Shown piece after piece: positions 7,459-12,471 of a DNA stretch of 12,471 nucleotides. Under the pieces are notes generated by a model that saw nothing but the letters and a program-made list of their open reading frames with translations, made no database searches and was not told the origin of the DNA. This DNA comes from Dehalococcoidales bacterium (GTDB taxonomy: Bacteria; Chloroflexota; Dehalococcoidia; Dehalococcoidales; RBG-16-60-22). A program made the position numbers and the translations under genes. Positions within the stretch are counted from its first letter, which is position 1; each line of letters begins with the position of its first letter. The stretch is from positions 1-12,471 of the forward strand of contig JAOAEN010000014.1 in assembly GCA_026416775.1 (NCBI GenBank), read 5' to 3'.

Positions 7459-8043
7459 TCAAGTCCCCTTCGGCTTCCCCTCACCGGGGCTTGCGATGAT
7501 ATCAAGGAGTTTCTTGAGTATCCGCGCCGTGGCCCCCCAGATGATGTTACCGCGGTAGTTATAGGTGTAGGACGGTATCGGTCTCCCGTCAAGGGTTTCG
7601 GTGTCCTCTCTCAGGTGGGGGCTTTCTCCCAGCGCATGGAGCGGTACTTCCACGATTTCAGCAACCTCGTGCTTGTTGGGGACAAATGGGTAGGGATAGG
7701 GGATGATCCCGACAAACGGGGTGACGATGAAGTCCGAGGTGGTGGTCAGCTCGTCGTCCAGCTCCCCGATGACGGTAACATCCCCCGGCCGTAGCCCGAT
7801 TTCCTCGTGGCTTTCGCGCAGTGCCGTCTCAAGCAGTGTCCTGTCCTGAGGATCACGGGTGCCGCCGGGAAAGGAGATCTCTCCCTGGTGAGTTTTGACG
7901 GTGTGGGTGCGGCGGATGAGGACGACATGGTAGTGCCCCTCGTTTTCGTAGAGGGGGACAAGTACCGCCGCCGGACGACGCCCCGGGGCATCGAGACGGC
8001 GCTTGGTACGCCGGGAAAGCAGCTTCTTAAGTGCGTGCTCCAT
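7459..8043 (-). CDS. Nudix hydrolase, CoA pyrophosphatase type
   Basis: This is a 194-aa Nudix enzyme. The catalytic Nudix box covers residues 60-84, from GGTRDPQDR to RESHEEIGL, with the Mg2+-binding glutamates Glu77, Glu80 and Glu81. Its first half is one residue longer than the textbook box, as in CoA diphosphatases (NudL/NUDT7 group). The preceding VVLIRRTHTVKTHQGEISFPGG matches the UPF0035 signature of that group. The likely reaction is cleavage of CoA or acyl-CoA to a phosphopantetheine product and 3',5'-ADP. The substrate is inferred from family motifs. A good promoter lies at 8059-8087, and the predicted mRNA starts only about 9 nt before the ATG, with no Shine-Dalgarno. The gene is convergent with the zinc-ribbon gene and divergent from the cupin gene. 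Confidence 0.88.
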   Translation of the reverse strand: MEHALKKLLSRRTKRRLDAPGRRPAAVLVPLYENEGHYHVVLIRRTHTVKTHQGEISFPGGTRDPQDRTLLETALRESHEEIGLRPGDVTVIGELDDELTTTSDFIVTPFVGIIPYPYPFVPNKHEVAEIVEVPLHALGESPHLREDTETLDGRPIPSYTYNYRGNIIWGATARILKKLLDIIASPGEGKPKGT

Positions 8044-8058
8044 GGCTATTGTAACTCT

Positions 8059-8087
8059 AATATAGCAATTGACTTTCGGGTTGGCAA
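8059..8087 (-). promoter_or_regulatory. Promoter of the Nudix gene
   Basis: On the minus strand TTGCCA (8087-8082) and TATATT (8064-8059) are separated by 17 nt. The predicted start is near 8052, leaving a leader of about 9 nt before the ATG at 8043. Confidence 0.72.
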
Positions 8088-8316
8088 CCCCTGGATGCCG
8101 GCTACCTGCACGTTTTTCATCCGCCTTTAGCCGTGGCGGCTTACGGTACCAAACTCACCCTTCTGCCTCTTCTCCAGCCTCAGGCATTTCCGGAAAGCCA
8201 CAGCTTTTGCGGCCGGTTTAAGAGCTTCCTCAGATGGCCCCGACCATCAACACGTGAAGGGGAATGGGTGAAAGGAGAGCTAAGCCGACGGGAACGGGCC
8301 CGCGGAATATCTTTCC
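8088..8316. other. Intergenic stretch without a recognised gene
   Basis: Between the divergent Nudix and cupin promoters lies about 230 nt with no ORF I would accept. A plus-strand frame at 8133-8342 has no ribosome-binding site and runs into the cupin promoter. It contains a small hairpin, GATGG-CCCCGA-CCATC (8233-8248), and CT-rich and AG-rich tracts. The stretch resembles degenerate intergenic repeat material, but no second copy occurs in the window. Confidence 0.5.
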
Positions 8317-8346
8317 TTGACATCGTATCTTCCCCCGAATGATAAT
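8317..8346 (+). promoter_or_regulatory. Promoter of the cupin-AOR operon
   Basis: A perfect -35 TTGACA (8317-8322) and a -10 GATAAT (8341-8346) are separated by 18 nt. The predicted start near 8353 gives a leader of about 25 nt containing the ribosome-binding site GGGGAG. Confidence 0.75.
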
Positions 8347-8377
8347 TGGGAAGGCTATCCGTCCGGGGAGAAAGCAG

Positions 8378-8740
8378 ATGAAGGTACAGAACTACCGAGG
8401 AGTAAAGGAGATAAAGGCGGCACCGGGGGTGACGATGCGCGTGGTCGCCGGTCCGGACGACGGGGCACCGAACTTTGCCATGCGCGTCTTTGAGATTGAG
8501 AGCGGCTTTGCCACACCGCTCCACACCCATCCCTGGGAGCATGAAGTCTTCGTCCTTGCGGGCAAGGGGGTGCTGCGCGGCGGGGGCAGAGAGACACAGC
8601 TTGAGGAAGGCGATGCCGTACTGGTGCTCCCCAACGAACCGCACAGCTTCCTGGGCACCGGGAAGGGCGTTTTCCGCCTGATCTGCGTCGTGCCCCTCGT
8701 GGGTGGCAAGATGCCGGGTATGCCGGGCAGTCAGTCTTAA
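8378..8740 (+). CDS. Small cupin-domain protein
   Basis: This is a 120-aa single-domain cupin (cupin_2 type). The first cupin motif is seen at residues 43-62, with metal ligands His49, His51 and Glu56. The second runs from Gly78 to about residue 91, with His89 as the fourth ligand. It should bind a divalent metal in a beta-barrel; the substrate or sensing role is unknown. The ATG at 8378 is chosen because it has the GGGGAG ribosome-binding site; an upstream in-frame start at 8339 would lie inside the promoter. The aldehyde:ferredoxin oxidoreductase gene follows after 35 nt on the same strand, so the two are probably co-transcribed and functionally linked. Confidence 0.88.
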   Translation: MKVQNYRGVKEIKAAPGVTMRVVAGPDDGAPNFAMRVFEIESGFATPLHTHPWEHEVFVLAGKGVLRGGGRETQLEEGDAVLVLPNEPHSFLGTGKGVFRLICVVPLVGGKMPGMPGSQS

Positions 8741-8775
8741 GAGCGCAGTCCTTCAGACAGGAGCCGCAAACTACT

Positions 8776-10695
8776 ATGAACGGCTGGATGGGTAGAATAC
8801 TGCATGTGGACCTTGGCAGTCTCAGGTCGGTTGGGGTCCCCACGCAGCTTTATACCGGAAAATACCTCGGGGGAAGAGGTATCGCTTCATATCTTTACCG
8901 GGAAAGGGTGTCCCCGGGGGTAAGGGCCTTTGATCCCGAAAACCGCCTCATCTTCATGACGGGACCGCTCCTTGCCACAGGTATACCCGGTGCGGCGCGG
9001 ATGTGCGTTGCCGGCAAATCACCCATGGCTTACCCGGAAGGCTACTGCTACGGAAGCCTCGGCGGTTTCTTCCCGGCAGCGCTCAAAAGAGCCGGCTGGG
9101 ACGGTATCATCATCGACGGGTGCGCCGATAAGCCGGTTTATCTCTTCATCAGCGACGACAGGGTTGAGCTGCGGAGCGGCTCTCACCTCTGGGGCAAGAA
9201 CGCCATTGAGGTCGAGCAGGTTATCGGGCGGGAGCATGGCGAAAAGGCTTGCTTTGTTACCACCGGTACCGCCGGCGAGCACCTCGTGCGCACTGCCACC
9301 ATCTACGGCTCGCACCAGGGAGCGGTTACCGCCGGTTTCGGGGCGGTGATGGGTGCAAAAAAGCTCAAGGCGATTGTCGTTTGCGGGACGCGTTACCAGC
9401 CCACGGTAGCCGACCCCGCAAGGGTCAGGGAGCTTACCCGTTACACGGTAAAAATCAGGAATACGGTGAGCCTTGCCATAACGCCGCGCATCGGGGGCAC
9501 CGGCTACGGGCATATCCTCAAAGAGGTGGGGCACCGCCGTTGCCACCAGTGCGGCATGGCGTGCTCCAAGCTCATCTACCGTTTCGGGGATGACCCGGCC
9601 CTTGAGGGGCTCAGGGGCTGTCAGGCAATGGAATATTACCTGCCATGGACATTCGGGCGGACCGATGAGCCTTTAAAGACGCTCTTTGACATCACTCCCC
9701 TTGCCAATGACTATTCCATAGACACGTTTGAGCTCCAGTACATGACGGAATGGCTTTACCGCTGTTACCGGTCAGGGGTGCTCACCGAGAGGGAAACGGG
9801 GCTTCCGCTCGCCGAAATCGGCAGCCGCCATTTTCTGGAAAGGCTACTCCACACCATCGCCTATCGTGAAGGGTTCGGGGACATCCTTGCCGAAGGCATG
9901 GTGCGGGCACGCGAAAAACTTCCCGAAAAGGTACAGGCAGAGATGCCCTACAATGTTGCTCCCATCGGGCAGCATGACGGGGTGCCGCCGCGGGCATACA
10001 TCGCCCATGCCCTGCTCTACCCTTTTGAGAACCGCATGCACCCTATCACCGTCCACGAGATGACCTACGCCCGCATGCCATGGCTCATGCATATCGAGAA
10101 CCCAAAGTCTTCCCCCGTCTCGCCGGCCTCATGGATGAAGATCGCCCGCCTTTTCTGGGGAAGCGAAGAGGCCGGCGACCAGACGACCTACGAGGGAAAG
10201 GCGCTGGCCGCAAGGAATATCCAGAACCGTACCTATCTGCGCGATAGCCTGGGGCTCTGCGACTACATCTGGCCGATAACCTACTCGCTCAGCACCCCGG
10301 ATGGCGTCGGCGACCCGTACCTTGAAGGGAATTTCTTCACCGCGGTAACCGGTATTCCCGCAAGTGAGCTTGAGACCTGCGCCGAGCGCATCTTCAACCT
10401 CCAGCGCCTCATCCGCGTCCGGGAGGGACATCGCATCCCCGAGGATGACTATCCCCCGGAATACAACTTCACCGAGCCGCTCCGGGGCAGTATCCACGGC
10501 GAAAAGATGCTCATGCCCGGGCCCGGCGGCAGGCCCGTGGACATGACGGGTAACGTCCTCGACCGTACCAGGTTCACCGCGATGCTCCGGGAATACTATC
10601 ATCTCCGCGGCTGGGATGAAAAGACCGGGCTTCCCACCCCCCGCACCCTTGCTGCCCTCGGGATGGAAGATGCCCCCCGAGCGACAGATAGGTAA
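8776..10695 (+). CDS. Aldehyde:ferredoxin oxidoreductase family protein (tungsten-dependent)
   Basis: This 639-aa protein is a full-length member of the AOR family, which oxidises aldehydes to acids with ferredoxin, or runs in reverse, using a tungsten bis-pterin cofactor and one [4Fe-4S] cluster. The N-terminal domain has the family opening (GRILHVDL, then GGRG at 32-35) and GPLLATGIPGAARM. The cluster ligands are CHQCGMAC (Cys256, Cys259, Cys263) and Cys495 in DSLGLC, spaced as in Pyrococcus AOR. No signal peptide is visible, so the enzyme is cytoplasmic. AGGAG precedes the ATG. It follows the cupin gene, and an iron-sulfur protein gene lies about 300 nt downstream. The specific substrate cannot be told from sequence: paralogues act on formaldehyde, glyceraldehyde-3-phosphate, benzoyl-CoA and others. 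Confidence 0.92.
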   Translation: MNGWMGRILHVDLGSLRSVGVPTQLYTGKYLGGRGIASYLYRERVSPGVRAFDPENRLIFMTGPLLATGIPGAARMCVAGKSPMAYPEGYCYGSLGGFFPAALKRAGWDGIIIDGCADKPVYLFISDDRVELRSGSHLWGKNAIEVEQVIGREHGEKACFVTTGTAGEHLVRTATIYGSHQGAVTAGFGAVMGAKKLKAIVVCGTRYQPTVADPARVRELTRYTVKIRNTVSLAITPRIGGTGYGHILKEVGHRRCHQCGMACSKLIYRFGDDPALEGLRGCQAMEYYLPWTFGRTDEPLKTLFDITPLANDYSIDTFELQYMTEWLYRCYRSGVLTERETGLPLAEIGSRHFLERLLHTIAYREGFGDILAEGMVRAREKLPEKVQAEMPYNVAPIGQHDGVPPRAYIAHALLYPFENRMHPITVHEMTYARMPWLMHIENPKSSPVSPASWMKIARLFWGSEEAGDQTTYEGKALAARNIQNRTYLRDSLGLCDYIWPITYSLSTPDGVGDPYLEGNFFTAVTGIPASELETCAERIFNLQRLIRVREGHRIPEDDYPPEYNFTEPLRGSIHGEKMLMPGPGGRPVDMTGNVLDRTRFTAMLREYYHLRGWDEKTGLPTPRTLAALGMEDAPRATDR

Positions 10696-10792
10696 ACCGA
10701 GCACTGGCAAAAGGGCCATCCGCATCTGGTTGAATTTTCAAGTTTACCCCTTTATCTCCATCAGACAGGCAAGCCTGGCTTACGTTGGCTGA

Positions 10793-10868
10793 TTTTTCTT
10801 ACCCACCCCCTTTTTCCCCTCTTTTACGGGCCCATCAACATAATTGACTGATTCGTTTCTGTGAGAGG
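10793..10868 (+). repeat. 76-nt dispersed repeat, left copy
   Basis: This is the left copy of a repeat that recurs in inverted orientation at 12253-12327. The two align over 76 columns with 68 matches, seven substitutions (five of them transitions) and one gap. It begins with TTTTTCTT and ends with GTGAGAGG. Internal CCCCTCT and, including two bases past the copy, AGAGGGG are complementary, so it may fold as a long hairpin. It lies about 100 nt downstream of the AOR stop codon. No ORF or promoter was seen inside it. Confidence 0.9.
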
Positions 10869-10905
10869 GGAGACAAACCTAGAAATATGAGCAGCGATAC
10901 AAGCA

Positions 10906-10935
10906 TTGACAAAGTATTGCCCCTGAAACTACCAT
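10906..10935 (+). promoter_or_regulatory. Possible promoter of the iron-sulfur protein gene
   Basis: A perfect -35 TTGACA (10906-10911) has a weak -10 TACCAT (10930-10935) 18 nt downstream. The predicted leader to the ATG at 11000 is about 57 nt. Confidence 0.4.
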
Positions 10936-10999
10936 TGTAGCAACCGCATTTTTCTGCCGGGCTCCCGGCTCCGCCATGTTGGCTTCGGAGGAAGTAAAA

Positions 11000-12151
11000 A
11001 TGAACGAAGCAGACAAAATCTACCGCGACCTTCAGCAGGCCCTCGACCGGCTCCCCGGTGGCTTCCGGGCGACCACTTCCGGGATTGAGCTCCGCATCCT
11101 GAAGCGCCTTTTCACCCCCGAAGAGGCAGAGATAGCCCTTGAGCTTTCCATGAAGCCGGAGACGCTGGAACGCATCCACCGGCGCATCCGCAGGAAGAAA
11201 GCTATTTCGCCCGGGGAATTACGCGATAGGCTGGAGCAGATGGTACGCAAGGGGATAATCCTTGCCCATGAAGAGGGCTTCCCCGAAAGACGCTACAGTG
11301 CCGCCGCTTTTTCCACGGGCGGCATTATGAATTTCCAGGTAAACCGCCTGTCACCCGAGCTGATGCAGGACTTCCGCCGTTATCAGGAGGAGGTGCGTGC
11401 CGGACAGCAACCACCGGCAAAAAGGCTGCCGCCGCTGCGTACCGTCCCGGTGATGCAGAGTATTCCGCATGCCGAAAGACAGCGCATCAGTCACTATGAT
11501 GATGTAAGAAAGATAATTGAGAATACCCCGGGGAAGATCGCGGTAACAAGCTGCATCTGCCGCCAGGGCCGTGAGCTTTTCGGCGAGAAGTGCACGAAGA
11601 CCGACCTCATGGAAGCCTGCCTGATGATCGGTGCCGACCACGCCCGGCGCCATGTGGAAATGGGCATCGGGCGCTATATCACGAAGGAAGAGGCCCTTGG
11701 CATCCTGGAGCGTGCCCGGAAGGCGGGGCTGGTCATCCAGCCGGAAAGTTCGCAGCGGCCGGAGGCAATCTGCCTCTGCTGCGGGGACTGCTGCGTTTTT
11801 CTCAAGGCGGCCAAGAGTCTGCCACGCCCGGCGGATATGTTTTTAAGCAACTTCTACGTGCAACTTGACGAAAACCTCTGCAACGGCTGCGGGCTGTGCG
11901 TAGAGCACTGCCAGCTTGAGGCACGCTTCATGGAAAACGGCGTGGCACGGATAAAGCCCGAGCGCTGCTGCGGCTGCGGTAACTGCGTGGTGGTCTGTCC
12001 CACCGGTGCCAACCGGCTCCTGAAGAAGGAAAAGGAGTACGTGCCCGTGAAGGACAAGCACGCCTACAACATGGAGTTACTTTCCGGCCGGCTGGGCAGG
12101 TGGGGCATGCTCAAGCTCAAAGCCAGGATGCTCCTCGGCATGAAAGTCTAG
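11000..12151 (+). CDS. 4Fe-4S ferredoxin-type protein with N-terminal winged-helix-like domain
   Basis: This is a 383-aa cytoplasmic iron-sulfur protein. Residues of about 30-125 (RILKRLFTPEEAEIALELS and following) look like a winged-helix segment. Residues 185-207 hold a CXC pair plus Cys198 and Cys207. Residues 258-265 hold the dense CLCCGDCC. The C-terminus is a two-cluster ferredoxin: Cys294, 297, 300 and 304, then Cys323, 326, 329 and 333 followed by Pro. There are 18 cysteines in these motifs, enough for clusters beyond the two standard ones. The ATG at 11000 is chosen for its GGAGGAA ribosome-binding site; an upstream in-frame ATG at 10976 lacks one. I recognise the general architecture from anaerobes but know no defined function. 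It could carry electrons for the upstream AOR or act as a redox-responsive regulator. Confidence 0.85.
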   Translation: MNEADKIYRDLQQALDRLPGGFRATTSGIELRILKRLFTPEEAEIALELSMKPETLERIHRRIRRKKAISPGELRDRLEQMVRKGIILAHEEGFPERRYSAAAFSTGGIMNFQVNRLSPELMQDFRRYQEEVRAGQQPPAKRLPPLRTVPVMQSIPHAERQRISHYDDVRKIIENTPGKIAVTSCICRQGRELFGEKCTKTDLMEACLMIGADHARRHVEMGIGRYITKEEALGILERARKAGLVIQPESSQRPEAICLCCGDCCVFLKAAKSLPRPADMFLSNFYVQLDENLCNGCGLCVEHCQLEARFMENGVARIKPERCCGCGNCVVVCPTGANRLLKKEKEYVPVKDKHAYNMELLSGRLGRWGMLKLKARMLLGMKV

Positions 12152-12252
12152 CCCTGATATAGTTAGACCGGACAAACAGCCGCTTGGAAGAAACATCAGT
12201 ACCTGCAGGGGAATGCATAAAAGAAGTCTCGCACCCTCTTAAAAACTATTTA

Positions 12253-12327
12253 CCTCTCACACAAACGAATCTGTCAATTATGTTAATGGACCCGTGAAAG
12301 AGGGGAAAAAGGGGTGAGCAAGAAAAA
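12253..12327 (-). repeat. 75-nt dispersed repeat, right copy (inverted)
   Basis: This is the reverse-complement partner of the repeat at 10793-10868, one base shorter because of a missing C. Read on the minus strand it begins at the T-run of the queA terminator. Its internal arms (CCTCTTTCAC against GTGTGAGAGG) pair better than those of the left copy. It lies about 100 nt downstream of the iron-sulfur protein gene. Confidence 0.9.
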
Positions 12328-12355
12328 CCGGCTGTGTGCGGATGGCAGCCGGCTT
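12321..12355 (-). terminator. Intrinsic terminator of queA
   Basis: On the minus strand, directly after the stop codon, CCGGCTG (12352-12346) pairs with CAGCCGG (12334-12328). The stem is extendable by a G-T and two A-T pairs and is followed by TTTTTCTT. The T-run is also the first part of the right-hand dispersed repeat. Confidence 0.85.
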
Positions 12356-12471
12356 ACAGTATCAGCATCGCGTCGCCGAAGCTGTAGAAGCGATACCGCT
12401 CTTCGACGGCGGAACGGTAGGCGTCGAGCACAAACTCGCGGCCCGCGAACGCTGCCACGAGCATGAGGAGG
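12354..12471 (-). CDS. queA: QueA, SAM:tRNA ribosyltransferase-isomerase (C-terminal fragment)
   Basis: These are the last 38 codons and the stop of a minus-strand gene that continues past the right edge. The translation, [18 protein letters not shown] followed by a segment ending [12 protein letters not shown], matches the conserved QueA C-terminus. QueA transfers the ribosyl part of S-adenosylmethionine to preQ1-modified tRNA to form epoxyqueuosine, the penultimate step of queuosine synthesis in tRNAs with GUN anticodons. The frame ends at TAA (12356-12354), followed at once by a strong terminator, so queA is the last gene of its transcription unit. The fragment is too short to judge the active site. 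Confidence 0.88.
   Translation of the reverse strand, partial: LLMLVAAFAGREFVLDAYRSAVEERYRFYSFGDAMLIL

Noticed and set aside
8133..8342. A 69-codon plus-strand frame in the Nudix-cupin gap
   Set aside because: It has no Shine-Dalgarno and no domain, and its end covers the cupin promoter. Its composition looks like translated intergenic sequence.
10793..12327. Inverted repeats as terminal ends of a classical insertion sequence
   Set aside because: The enclosed gene is an iron-sulfur protein with no transposase motifs, and no short target-site duplication was seen outside the repeats.
1..12471. CRISPR arrays, prophage or toxin-antitoxin genes
   Set aside because: There are no regularly spaced repeats and no integrase, phage structural or small paired toxin-antitoxin genes in either strand.

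Overview
The window is about 12.5 kb of compact bacterial chromosome. It is moderately GC-rich, gaps between genes are short, and several promoters match the sigma70 consensus. The gene set points to an anaerobe: a tungsten-type aldehyde:ferredoxin oxidoreductase and a large 18-cysteine iron-sulfur protein. The tRNA has no encoded CCA. The combination is reminiscent of Dehalococcoidia (Chloroflexota), but this is an impression from gene content and protein style, not a demonstrated affiliation.

Left region (1-2835, + strand): the tail of pstC, then pstA and pstB, form a high-affinity phosphate ABC importer. An OmpR/PhoB-type response regulator gene follows 119 nt downstream. Neither phoU nor a phoR-like kinase gene lies next to them inside the window.

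Transition (2836-3201): tRNA-Ala(GGC) is on the minus strand with its own promoter. Facing it on the plus strand is a stretch that looks like a small structured RNA: a perfect 9-bp hairpin whose loop can pair downstream (pseudoknot), then a good intrinsic terminator. Just upstream are two 9-nt direct repeats at an 11-nt pitch, an arrangement that recalls PhoB operators.

Middle (3202-6379, minus strand): a ClpC-type AAA+ unfoldase (814 aa, UVR-like middle segment, LGF ClpP-binding loop), followed by a VTT/DedA-like membrane protein that has its own promoter. Divergent from clpC, behind a perfect-hexamer promoter, is a zinc-ribbon / proline-rich-linker / OB-fold protein. Convergent with that gene is a CoA-type Nudix hydrolase on the minus strand.

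Right (8317-12471): a cupin and an aldehyde:ferredoxin oxidoreductase form an apparent two-gene operon. A winged-helix-like iron-sulfur protein follows. That gene is bracketed by two copies of a 75-76 nt dispersed repeat in inverted orientation (68/76 matching columns). The window ends in the C-terminus of queA on the minus strand, with an intrinsic terminator.

Most genes are ordinary housekeeping or energy-metabolism genes. The parts most worth a second look are the structured RNA candidate with its direct repeats, the paired 76-nt repeat, the multi-cysteine regulator-like ferredoxin protein, and two genes whose promoters predict almost leaderless mRNAs.
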